From Bacteroidales bacterium (lineage in GTDB: Bacteria; Bacteroidota; Bacteroidia; Bacteroidales; UBA7960): a DNA stretch of 45,191 bases. Shown here one piece after another: positions 25,344 through 33,330 of the stretch; the stretch's first letter is position 1; the number at the start of each line of letters is the position of its first letter. A program made the translations under genes and the position numbers. The stretch covers positions 73,627-118,817 of the forward strand of contig SLCY01000012.1 in NCBI GenBank assembly GCA_007125585.1. Reading direction: 5' to 3'. Below the pieces are notes generated by a model that worked only from the letters and a program-made list of their open reading frames with translations, was not told the origin of the DNA and did not search any database.

Positions 25344-25967
25344 TCACAGCAGCTTCAACTCGAACTGTTCGTTGCAGCTTGGTTTGAATCCTAGCTTTCT
25401 AAGGTATTTTTGGTGCTGGGGCGTATGTCCCTTTGTGACTACCCGTGTAAACCCATCCGCGATCATCTCGTTTTTTAAACGATGAAAGACAAATCTCCCG
25501 TTTTTAAAATCGCGGTACTCAGCGATTACATAATCCAGGGCCACCTGAAGGGTGTTTTCGTTGACACGCCGGCCAAGGAAAAGACCCGTTACAGCCATGT
25601 CGCGCAAAATAAAAAAGCTATGGGTGTTTTTTTCGGGTCGATGGACAAATCCCGGGAAAAAGCGCTGAATGTCGTCATGGTAAAACTCCAGAAAGCGCTT
25701 CATGTACTTGTTGTCATTTCTGACTTGCATTGTTTCAAACACTTCTTTTTTTGAAAAAATGTTTGCCAGGTAATACATATCCACTCCCGCAATAAAACCG
25801 TTGAGGATAGCCACCGGCATTGCACCGATAATGAACCCGTAAGTACAGAACAAGACAGCCCCGATCAGGTTGATGATCCTGAATTTAACAATGGAGCTCA
25901 TTGTCATGCTGATGGCGATGATGATAGAAGCTGTATAGCCGATCAATGCGTAAATGTTGCTTTCCAT
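25344..25967 (-). CDS. Membrane protein: YgjV-like N-terminus with acyltransferase-like C-terminus
   Basis: The protein is 207 residues. The first ~75 form about three membrane helices (ALIGYTASIIIAISMTMSSI, then LIGAVLFCTYGFIIGAMPVAI), matching the YgjV inner-membrane family. The cytosolic C-terminal part (~80-207) looks like a GNAT-type strand-helix pattern: FILRDMAVTGLFLGRRV, then LDYVIAEYRDFKNGRFVF, and finally HQKYLRKLGFK, the usual GNAT ending with a 'LGF' turn. The domain arrangement is what I read; its function is unknown. A weak -7 box lies at 26008-26015. It is downstream of the mevalonate kinase gene with a 353-base gap. Confidence 0.72.
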   Translation of the reverse strand: MESNIYALIGYTASIIIAISMTMSSIVKFRIINLIGAVLFCTYGFIIGAMPVAILNGFIAGVDMYYLANIFSKKEVFETMQVRNDNKYMKRFLEFYHDDIQRFFPGFVHRPEKNTHSFFILRDMAVTGLFLGRRVNENTLQVALDYVIAEYRDFKNGRFVFHRLKNEMIADGFTRVVTKGHTPQHQKYLRKLGFKPSCNEQFELKLL

Positions 25968-26320
25968 AATGTCATGAATGAAATGATCCGATCAGGCGTG
26001 AAGGATGTAAAGATAATCATTAAACCCAAGAAAAGCTCATTGCCATCGCAAGTTGTTGAGTTGTCTGTTTTGAGCATTGCGGCGCCCAAAGCAGCCAGTG
26101 AAAAAAACGATCATGAAATGGTTTTTACGTTCTATGAAACACATTGTTCACGATGCGCACAAACAAGGAGGGCAGCTTGCCTTCGATCGGGACCGGCAGG
26201 GGGCTGCATTGTCTTATTTCATGTGTGGGCCTGGTGCTGGCCTTATCCTGCAATTTTTACAGCAAGAAAAAGGGCATCTGATCATGTGCCGGAGATCCCT
26301 TCTGGGGGGGTAACGGATGA
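25968..26320. other. 353-base gap between the YgjV-like gene and mevalonate kinase
   Basis: On the minus strand, TATCTTTA (26008-26015) is a near-match to TAnnTTTG, 41 bases before the YgjV-like ATG. On the plus strand, 26153-26281 is an open frame of 42 codons whose product would have a lipobox-like LVLALSC and a short basic tail; this could be a tiny lipoprotein but may be chance. Longer plus-strand frames here look non-coding. Confidence 0.3.
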
Positions 26321-27286
26321 TCAATCAACCGGCAACTTTATCAGTCGGCTGGTATGTGTCTGGATAGCTGAAGAAGCATCCCCGTAATTGTCCGTGTAGC
26401 CCAGGAGAAACCCTCCACCGCCCGCTCCACAGAGCTTCAAAGCATACTGCCCCGAAGTCAGGCCTTCAATCCATAATGACCTGAACGACTCCGGGATCAT
26501 TTCATGGAAAAGGTCGAGTTGAAGGTGGGATAGCCTGCTGATGTCCCGGCTTAGCCCCGTGTCACCGCACAGGGTTGCATCAATGCATGCGTCATTGAGG
26601 GCAATGTACTCCTGCCGGAGCATCTCATTGAATGCTTTGCTTTTCAGTTTTTGCTGAAAAATGGCCACCAGGGAAGATGTTTTTCTGGAGATCTGTGTGT
26701 TCACAAGAAAGAACCCCCCATCCCCTTTCCCGTTATTTGGCGGTAGAGGCGTTGAAACAGATACTTCCTGGTTGTGCCCGATCAAAAGCGGACGATCAAC
26801 AAACGCACTCAAAGGGTCAAGCCCTGAGCTGGCACCATGAAAGAACGCCTCCATGCTTGAGAAGATCATTTTCAGTTCGGCCAGATGCTGCGGAGATATT
26901 TTATCAGCCGGAAGCACAGGTTTTCGTGAGTACCGGGAAAAGACGGCCGCGACAAGTACGCCTGAACTGCCCAGCCCATAACCCGAGGGGATGTCTGAGG
27001 CAAGATAAATCCCACGACGAAGGTCTTCTGCAAAGGCATCCAGGTCAACAACACCCCTAATCAACGGCTCCGATTCCAGTTCATGAAGGAATTGAAGGAA
27101 GGCCAGCAGCTGTTTGTTGGAATGGTCAGCCATTCTCCGTAACCTCCAGTCCATCAAGGGTTCAGGGAAGTAAAGCGCTGCATTGTAGTGTTTGAAGGGT
27201 ATGGTGAGTGCCCTTGATCCGGCCATCAAACTGTACTCTCCAAAAAGCAGGATCTTCGCATGAAAACCCTTTGATTTTGTACGCAT
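26321..27286 (-). CDS. mvk: Mevalonate kinase (GHMP family)
   Basis: ATP-dependent phosphorylation of mevalonate, a step of the mevalonate route to IPP. The 321 residues begin MRTKSKGFHAKILLFGEYSLM, where the GEYxxxxG start motif of mevalonate kinases is clear; the upstream GTG at 27307 is less likely. The ATP loop SDIPSGYGLGSSG, the GASSGLDPLSAF stretch with the catalytic Asp, and the C-terminal KLCGAGGGGFLLGY are all present. Last gene of the mevalonate block, 49 bases after the decarboxylase. Substrate identity is supported by the family motifs and by the neighbours. Confidence 0.9.
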   Translation of the reverse strand: MRTKSKGFHAKILLFGEYSLMAGSRALTIPFKHYNAALYFPEPLMDWRLRRMADHSNKQLLAFLQFLHELESEPLIRGVVDLDAFAEDLRRGIYLASDIPSGYGLGSSGVLVAAVFSRYSRKPVLPADKISPQHLAELKMIFSSMEAFFHGASSGLDPLSAFVDRPLLIGHNQEVSVSTPLPPNNGKGDGGFFLVNTQISRKTSSLVAIFQQKLKSKAFNEMLRQEYIALNDACIDATLCGDTGLSRDISRLSHLQLDLFHEMIPESFRSLWIEGLTSGQYALKLCGAGGGGFLLGYTDNYGDASSAIQTHTSRLIKLPVD

Positions 27287-27335
27287 AATGATAATATTAA
27301 CAGTCACCGGATCGCCTCCTGCTGGAGAAACCCGG

Positions 27336-28433
27336 TTACTTGCTTCCGTGCGCTATCCTTTCCGGCCCGGTGCCCATCCCATCATCGATCCATCGGCCAT
27401 CCCGGCAAAGGCTTGTCAGCTCATCCCTGATGAATGGTATGACCTGTGCTGCATCTGATTCAGGATATATTAAGTGAATGTTTGGGCCGGCGTCGAGGGT
27501 AAAATAAGCATGTGCCCGGGTTTCTCTGCGAAACTCCCTGATTTTCTCCAACAACCGGATGGTGTTGGGGTGCATAAGGATGTATCCGGGGCTGGATGAC
27601 ATCATCAGGCTGTGCAGGCTGAGGGCTTCATTCTCAATTATTTCACCGAACAATGGCATCTCTCCCCTTTGCAGCGCATTCAACAACCTCCCCAGATTTG
27701 CGGAGGCCTGCTCCTTCCTTTGCTCCCGGTAAGGGTGATGATGCATCAGCGCATGTCCGGCAGAGCTGGAAACCTTCTTGGTACCGCTGTCCACGATCAG
27801 CACCGCGTCTTTCATTTTCATGAAGCGGCGATGAACATGGCGGCTTTCGAGTTTGACGGCGTATTCATCGGAGCTGCCTGGCAGCTGTTCTGTTTTACCC
27901 CATAAAACCATGCCGTCATAGATGGATCTGCAGGCACTCCCGCTACCCAGACGGGCCATAAAGGAAGCCCTGCGGAGAAACGCTTCAGTGCCCGGTGCCT
28001 TGCCGCTGATCTCAGCTTCAATACTGCAGACGCACAGTGCCAGCGCACTGAAAGCCGCAGCCGAGGATGCTATGCCCGCGGAATGGGGAAAGCTGCTCTC
28101 ACTGTCTATATGAATTTGTGCATGCTTCAGGAAAGGGAAGAACGGCACCAACCCTTCCAGGTAATTATCGATCCTTGACTTAAAAATGTCATTGACCTGC
28201 CCATTCAACGAAAAAGAAACCAATTCGAAAGGGCTGTCGGGATCAATTGAATAATCCATGCATATCTTTACCACGCTCCCTTTGAGGACAAAACTCAGTG
28301 ACGGATTCATGGGTATTTGTACCGGATATTTTCCCCAGTATTTTACCAGGGCGATGTTGGCCGGGCTTTGCCAGCATGTCTGGCCGGATGTTCTGGGAAA
28401 ATCTGTTGCCTGGCCTGATAACTGAATGGTCAT
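27336..28433 (-). CDS. mvaD: Diphosphomevalonate decarboxylase
   Basis: Converts mevalonate 5-diphosphate to IPP with ATP and loss of CO2. The 365 residues show the family signature SPANIALVKYWGK, the ATP-binding SAGIASSAAAFSALAL and the catalytic Asp in TLDAGPNIHLI. The start codon overlaps the stop of the upstream GHMP kinase (ATGA), so the two are translationally coupled. This enzyme is specific to the classical mevalonate route, which makes the pathway assignment of the whole block firm. Confidence 0.93.
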   Translation of the reverse strand: MTIQLSGQATDFPRTSGQTCWQSPANIALVKYWGKYPVQIPMNPSLSFVLKGSVVKICMDYSIDPDSPFELVSFSLNGQVNDIFKSRIDNYLEGLVPFFPFLKHAQIHIDSESSFPHSAGIASSAAAFSALALCVCSIEAEISGKAPGTEAFLRRASFMARLGSGSACRSIYDGMVLWGKTEQLPGSSDEYAVKLESRHVHRRFMKMKDAVLIVDSGTKKVSSSAGHALMHHHPYREQRKEQASANLGRLLNALQRGEMPLFGEIIENEALSLHSLMMSSSPGYILMHPNTIRLLEKIREFRRETRAHAYFTLDAGPNIHLIYPESDAAQVIPFIRDELTSLCRDGRWIDDGMGTGPERIAHGSK

Positions 28434-29377
28434 TTTTTGTTTTTTTTGTTGATCCGCATCGCTTCAAAAGGGATAATGGGGCCATGCCCTTTTTCTTTGA
28501 AATATTGAATGATCTCTTCTTTCTTCAGCTTTGATGCAGCGAGCAGAAAATCGCCGCCCCATGCTCCCAGTGACTTGACTGCACCGGGAAAACCAGTGAA
28601 GTGAGTGTGCTGAACAGGGTCCTTGCCCAAACACTTCCCGACAATGGATTCATGTCTGTGCATCATATCTGTGAAATCATCTATGCTGGTGGCAGAGGCC
28701 ATTCGCTCAGACAGTTCCGATATCTCCTCTGTCTGGGCAGCAGTCACTGCCCCCCTGTCAAAGCTTTTGAGGCTTTTCGCACTGTCTTGTTTATTGCCGC
28801 TGTAGATGAAAACCAGTTGATCACTAAACGGCGGGGCAAAGTCAACGGGCTGGACTACCGGATAATGATTTTTCCCGGAATATTTGTAAAGGATGGGTTG
28901 CTGGCTCCTGGCACAGGCAATGTCGTAGCCTGAACCGTCACCCACCCGGAAAAAGAGATCAAAGGGGTTGATATCTGCCCACCACGCGACATTGGAGATC
29001 AGCGAGGAGCTGCTTCCAAGCCCCCATTCAATGTCAAAATCAATATCACTGACAACCTTCCAATGCTGTTTTTCGGACAAAAAGGAAGGGTTAAGCTTCC
29101 TGGAAGCCCGCAACAACTGTTGAATGAAGACGACGGATTGACGCTGGCTGTCGGGATGTAAGGCTGTATCCGCATTCAGGTCATTGCCATGAAAAACGGC
29201 ATGCAGCCATGCTTTGCCCTGAATGTAACTGTGCCATGAGACTCGCGTGTTTGACGATGATTCTGATGCAATGCCCAGTGACTGTCCGTAGCGGACAGGC
29301 ATGGCCAATGCCCGGGAACCATTCAGCACCAGGTACTCTCCGGTGATCATCAGCTTGCCGTTGGATTTGAAATACAT
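28430..29377 (-). CDS. GYDIA-type GHMP kinase, candidate phosphomevalonate kinase
   Basis: The protein is 315 residues. It has the GHMP start (KSNGKLMITGEYLVLNG), the ATP loop WGLGSSSSLISN and the diagnostic GSGYDIACA motif that names the GYDIA family known from Bacteroidota mevalonate clusters. The C-terminal GAWGGDFLLA resembles the phosphomevalonate kinase motif GAGGGD. In the gene order it stands exactly where phosphomevalonate kinase is needed, between HMG-CoA reductase and the decarboxylase, and no other candidate is present. I infer that role; the family is established but the reaction is not proved here. It overlaps mvaD by four bases. Confidence 0.82.
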   Translation of the reverse strand: MYFKSNGKLMITGEYLVLNGSRALAMPVRYGQSLGIASESSSNTRVSWHSYIQGKAWLHAVFHGNDLNADTALHPDSQRQSVVFIQQLLRASRKLNPSFLSEKQHWKVVSDIDFDIEWGLGSSSSLISNVAWWADINPFDLFFRVGDGSGYDIACARSQQPILYKYSGKNHYPVVQPVDFAPPFSDQLVFIYSGNKQDSAKSLKSFDRGAVTAAQTEEISELSERMASATSIDDFTDMMHRHESIVGKCLGKDPVQHTHFTGFPGAVKSLGAWGGDFLLAASKLKKEEIIQYFKEKGHGPIIPFEAMRINKKNKK

Positions 29378-29534
29378 GGTTGGTGCTTCTTGATATAACG
29401 CCCGACTTGTTTCAGGGATCCTGGTGTTGCGCTACGCCCCCTGGTTTTTCAGTGTTCTGTATTCGAATTCATCGACGGCCACAACAACGGACCATGAAGC
29501 CTTTCAATTGTTCTCAGTGGACTGTAAGACGGGA

Positions 29535-30866
29535 TCAAGTGCCCCGTTTTCTTATGACTTCCAGGAATTGTGCGACAGCCTGGTATGAGATCTTTTCTTC
29601 TGCGAAATGTTTTTTAATATATCTTGCTTCTTCTTTGGTGGTGTTCAGTTGCATGATGATGTTGGACAGGTGCATCCGCATGTGGCCGGACTGGATCCCG
29701 GTGGTTGTAAGTGAGCGGATGGCCGCGAAGTTGTTTGCCAGTCCGGCAGCACCGGCGACCATCATCAGCGCTTTAGCATCAGGATTGCCGAGCATTTCGA
29801 GTGAACGGGCAGCAAGAGGGTGCAGGCGCGTCAGTCCCCCTACGGTGCCCAATGCCATGGGCATCTGCAATGAGAAAGAAAACCGGTTGTCTTGAACATC
29901 TGCCTGGCTCAGCGAACGGTATTGGCCTGATCTTGCAGCCCAGGCATGGGCACCGGCCTCAATGGCCCGAAAATCGTTGCCCGTGGCCAGGATCACAGCA
30001 TCCACCCCGTTCATGATGCCCTTGTTGTGCGTGGTGGCCCGGTATATATCTGACTCTGCAACTTTCAGTGCCAAAATAAAACGACGCACGAAAGCTTCTG
30101 CAGAAAGTTGTGGCGCTGCATGCCCCAGTGCATCAACATCGCAGGAAACGCTTACTTCTACCAGGCATTGATCATTGTAGTTGGAAAGGATGGCCATCAG
30201 GGGCTCATAATCATTTCGATCAAAGCCATCCGTATTGTCAAAAAACGAACCCAATGCAGAAGCAAACACTTCCAGGCATGAGTTGATGAAATTGGCACCC
30301 ATGGCATCGATGGTATCGAAGCGGACATGAAGCTGGAAATAGCCGTCAATGAGGTGGCGCCGGTCGTTGAGTGTGATTGTTCTGATGCCGCCCCCTCGCT
30401 GTTCCATGTTTTTTGTCACCGGTTTTGCTTCCGCCCGCAGCGATGATTCAATATCCGGCATGGCCGCCTTCAGTTTGTCCGCCGCACCCCCATAAAGGAA
30501 ATGCAACTGGCCATTTTTTATGTTCTGTGCGACCCTTGCATGGAATCCGCCTTTTTCAACCCAGAAGCGCGCGGCCGAAGAGGCGGCTGCAACCACCGAG
30601 CTCTCTTCGGTGACCATGGGTACCATGAAGAGCTTCCCGTTGATAAGAAAATTCGGGGCTACATTGTAAGGAAGGGGGTAATTGGAAATGGTATTTTCGC
30701 TGATGCCGGAAAGGATCTCCTGTGTTTCTTCGTCAGGATGTTGAAATGATTCAAATTGTTTTGCTGTTGATGCCGGGTCCTCAAACCTTTCTGACGCCAA
30801 AAGGAGTTTCTCTTGTGGTGACAATTTCGAAAACCCTTTCAATATCTTATTTTTTCCCATCTTCAA
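29535..30866 (-). CDS. mvaA: HMG-CoA reductase, class II type
   Basis: Reduces HMG-CoA to mevalonate with two NAD(P)H. The 443 residues carry VTEESSVVAAAS (catalytic Glu), the class II DAMGAN motif in the dinucleotide site, HNKGIMNGVDAV (catalytic Lys), the Asp-containing ATGNDFRAIEAGAHA, and the flexible C-terminal catalytic His in SGHMRMHLSN. Class II enzymes can also run in the degradative direction, but downstream kinases and decarboxylase indicate biosynthesis. A 163-base spacer separates it from the IPP isomerase gene and 157 bases from the next kinase. I saw no promoter in either spacer. HMG-CoA synthase is not in the window. Confidence 0.93.
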   Translation of the reverse strand: MKMGKNKILKGFSKLSPQEKLLLASERFEDPASTAKQFESFQHPDEETQEILSGISENTISNYPLPYNVAPNFLINGKLFMVPMVTEESSVVAAASSAARFWVEKGGFHARVAQNIKNGQLHFLYGGAADKLKAAMPDIESSLRAEAKPVTKNMEQRGGGIRTITLNDRRHLIDGYFQLHVRFDTIDAMGANFINSCLEVFASALGSFFDNTDGFDRNDYEPLMAILSNYNDQCLVEVSVSCDVDALGHAAPQLSAEAFVRRFILALKVAESDIYRATTHNKGIMNGVDAVILATGNDFRAIEAGAHAWAARSGQYRSLSQADVQDNRFSFSLQMPMALGTVGGLTRLHPLAARSLEMLGNPDAKALMMVAGAAGLANNFAAIRSLTTTGIQSGHMRMHLSNIIMQLNTTKEEARYIKKHFAEEKISYQAVAQFLEVIRKRGT

Positions 30867-31029
30867 TAACGTGTGATGTGTTTGGCAAAACTTGGTGTTT
30901 CGGCATTCTTTTTCAGCGTATTGTGTTCCGTGACCGGTTGTTGTCGTGTTGACTCAATCGGTGTTTTTGCTGCACGCTTAGATCAAACCGGGTGGCATGC
31001 CGGGCCATGTCTTCATGTTGGGTTGACGG

Positions 31030-32028
31030 TTATTCCCTTACCCGCAGGAAAGCATAGGCCATTTGCAAGCCTTTGACCTGATGCAGCACGAAGTTACGCA
31101 ATTGTGGATAATCTTCCCTGGCATATTTTAGGAAAGTGGAAGCCTGTCCGTATATGGCGGGGAGCCTGGATTTACGGATGAGGTAGTAGCCGTCCAGAAA
31201 CGATTTGATGCCTCCTGATATGATCAGTTGTTTGCAACGGATTTGATCCTGTTCCTGTTCAACGATATGGTTGACCATGTTTACCATCTGGGTGGCATCG
31301 TGGCCAATAAAAGACAATGGTTCAAACAGCTCTTTGGGCTGTTGGCTGTTGCGCATGAGTTCCACCCTGGCAAAATTGGTGCCGCCAAAGGCACCGAACT
31401 CAATGGCTGCGAGGGGCAGTTTCAGCAAGGCCCGTAAACTTTCCATGCCCATCCCTTGTCCCACCTCTTTGGCCATTACCGGAAAATCCACTTGGTCGAG
31501 CAGATCACGGACAGAATCGATGGCTGGTTGCTGGAGGCGGTCACCCTCGGGTTGAAACCATTCCTGGAAAGGGTTCACATGTATGATCAGCCCATCGGCC
31601 CGCAGTTTATCCACCAGCCTGATGATCTTATCCACTTTTTTCTCCATGAGCAGGATCTCCAGCTGGTTAACACCCAGGTTTGCGTAAAGTGGCAGGTCAT
31701 TGCCAATGATCTCACGCATATCGAAGTCATGAAGATACCTGTCGTCATCCATAATGATGCGGCAGGAGCCCAGCCCCATGCCCATGCCAAATTCGCGACA
31801 GGCCCTGGCCAGGTTCCTGTTGATGGTGCCCGCCAGTTTTGTGCCGCCGGTCATGCTCGACACCCATAGCGGCAATTGCATCTTTTTGCCGAGGAATTCT
31901 GTTTCGGGGATGTTATTGGAGGGATGGGCGCTTAGCACCGGTTCATACATGAAGCGCGCATCCATCTCGGGGACCAATGTTTGTGAAGCAAAGGCGAGGT
32001 CGATATGATCTCTTTTCCGGTCTTCCAT
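31030..32028 (-). CDS. fni: Type 2 isopentenyl-diphosphate isomerase (FMN-dependent)
   Basis: Interconverts IPP and DMAPP. The 332 residues start MEDRKRDHIDLAF, and the family motifs are PLWVSSMTGGTKLAGTINRN (FMN site), MGLGSCRIIMDD, NPFQEWFQPEGDR and the phosphate-binding AFGGTNFARVE. A C-terminal phosphate loop, SGGIKS, is also present. Type 2 isomerases are usual with mevalonate-pathway bacteria. The gene begins only 14 bases after the acyl-CoA dehydrogenase stop, so the two should share one mRNA from the promoter at 33244-33251. Confidence 0.93.
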   Translation of the reverse strand: MEDRKRDHIDLAFASQTLVPEMDARFMYEPVLSAHPSNNIPETEFLGKKMQLPLWVSSMTGGTKLAGTINRNLARACREFGMGMGLGSCRIIMDDDRYLHDFDMREIIGNDLPLYANLGVNQLEILLMEKKVDKIIRLVDKLRADGLIIHVNPFQEWFQPEGDRLQQPAIDSVRDLLDQVDFPVMAKEVGQGMGMESLRALLKLPLAAIEFGAFGGTNFARVELMRNSQQPKELFEPLSFIGHDATQMVNMVNHIVEQEQDQIRCKQLIISGGIKSFLDGYYLIRKSRLPAIYGQASTFLKYAREDYPQLRNFVLHQVKGLQMAYAFLRVRE

Positions 32029-32042
32029 ATACAGGACGTTTT

Positions 32043-33197
32043 TTACACGCCGAGATAGCGCGAGATAACCAGGCGGAGGATCTCCGAGGTGCCTTCTCCG
32101 ATTTGCAGGAGGCGCTGGTCGCGATAAAAGCGTTCCACAGGGTGGGGCTTGAACAAGCCTTTGGCACCATGTATCTGTACAGCTTCGTCAGCTATTTCAC
32201 GGGCGATTTCGGAGGCATACAACTTGGAAATGGCGGCTTCCCTTGCAAACTGCATGTTGTTGTCTTTTCTCCAGCAGGCGTTATAAAGGGTGTTACGGGC
32301 GAGTTCTGTCTTCACGTCCATGTCTGCAAGCTTAAAACCCACTGCCTGAAACTTGGAGATGGGTTTTGCAAACTGAACCCTTTCCTTTGAATATTCCAGG
32401 GATGCTTCCATGGCCCCCAGTGCAAGGCCGAGTCCGATGGCCGCAATAGACAAACGGCCTGCGTCAAGGGTGTTCAGCATGATGCGGCCACCATAGCCCT
32501 CCTCTCCAAGCAGGTTCCCGGCGGGGACCTTGCAGTCTTTGAAAAACAGTTTGCCGGTGTCGCTCGCACGCCACATCATTTTTTGCTTGCTCGGCTCAGT
32601 GGTAAAGCCAGGGGTCCCACGCTCCACAATGATGGCAGACAATTGCTTCCTGCCATTTTTTTGGCCGGTGACTGCCTGGAGGGTGACACCACCGGAAATT
32701 GAAGAAGCAGAATTGGTAATGTGTGTTTTGGTACCGTTGATCAGCCAAAAGCCATTTTCCAACGTGGCGGTGGTTTCGGTACCCATGGCATCTGAACCAG
32801 CTTTTTCCTCAGTCAACCCAAATGCCCAGGTCATCTTGCCCGTAGACAATGGGGGGATAAAGCGCCTTTTTTGCTCCTCTGTGCCGTATTTCATTATCGG
32901 CGCTATAGCCAGCGAGTTCACAGCAGCCACCGTAGCGGCCTGTGAACTGTCAACCCTTGCCAGCTCCTCTACGATGATAATGTAGGAAAGGGTGTCTAAA
33001 TTTTGACCACCAAGCTCTTTGGGCACCTGGATCCCAAAGAACCCCATATCACCCATCTTTGCGGTGAGCTCCAGGGAAAAGGTCTCCGTTTCATCCAAAT
33101 CTGCAGCCAAAGGTTTGATCTCCCGCTCTGCAAACTCACGAACCCGCATTCTGAGCGTCTCGTGAGCCTCTGTTACAAAAGGATTGCTTAACATCAA
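32043..33197 (-). CDS. Acyl-CoA dehydrogenase, probably acting on isovaleryl-CoA
   Basis: FAD enzyme of 384 residues that oxidises acyl-CoA at the alpha-beta bond. Motifs: FGLTEEKAGSDA, ERFYRDQRLLQIGEGTSEILR. The catalytic base Glu sits at residue 368, the position used by short-chain (SCAD-like) enzymes; human isovaleryl-CoA dehydrogenase uses a different Glu and has Ala at this place. So the fold does not by itself prove isovaleryl-CoA as substrate. The surrounding methylcrotonyl-CoA carboxylase and hydratase genes make that substrate likely. It has its own promoter and is followed 14 bases later by IPP isomerase. Confidence 0.88.
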   Translation of the reverse strand: MMLSNPFVTEAHETLRMRVREFAEREIKPLAADLDETETFSLELTAKMGDMGFFGIQVPKELGGQNLDTLSYIIIVEELARVDSSQAATVAAVNSLAIAPIMKYGTEEQKRRFIPPLSTGKMTWAFGLTEEKAGSDAMGTETTATLENGFWLINGTKTHITNSASSISGGVTLQAVTGQKNGRKQLSAIIVERGTPGFTTEPSKQKMMWRASDTGKLFFKDCKVPAGNLLGEEGYGGRIMLNTLDAGRLSIAAIGLGLALGAMEASLEYSKERVQFAKPISKFQAVGFKLADMDVKTELARNTLYNACWRKDNNMQFAREAAISKLYASEIAREIADEAVQIHGAKGLFKPHPVERFYRDQRLLQIGEGTSEILRLVISRYLGV

Positions 33198-33243
33198 CGA
33201 AGGATTAATTTATGTTTTTTTAGGACTTGGTGATATAATATAA

Positions 33244-33251
33244 CAAAAATA
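33244..33251 (-). promoter_or_regulatory. -7 box of the acyl-CoA dehydrogenase/fni unit
   Basis: TATTTTTG on the minus strand matches TAnnTTTG, 46 bases before the ATG at 33197. It lies in the 133-base gap after the biotin carboxylase gene. The -33 region is T-rich (CTTTTAC) without an exact match. Confidence 0.55.
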
Positions 33252-33330
33252 TCCGGCTGTGGTTCTGTAAAAGTATAAAAAAAATCTTTATCTGCATTCC
33301 TTCGTTGTTTCACCAAGGTGTTCAATGTTA

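Noticed and set aside
25974-26387. Plus-strand frame of 137 codons
   Set aside because: Irregular composition, overlaps the antisense of mevalonate kinase at its end, and has no recognisable motif.
29378-29534. Small gene between the HMG-CoA reductase and GYDIA kinase genes
   Set aside because: Only a 21-codon minus-strand stretch without a start codon is open; no motif.
29535-30866. Mevalonate degradation as the role of the class II HMG-CoA reductase
   Set aside because: Mevalonate kinase, decarboxylase and IPP isomerase in the same block fit biosynthesis better.
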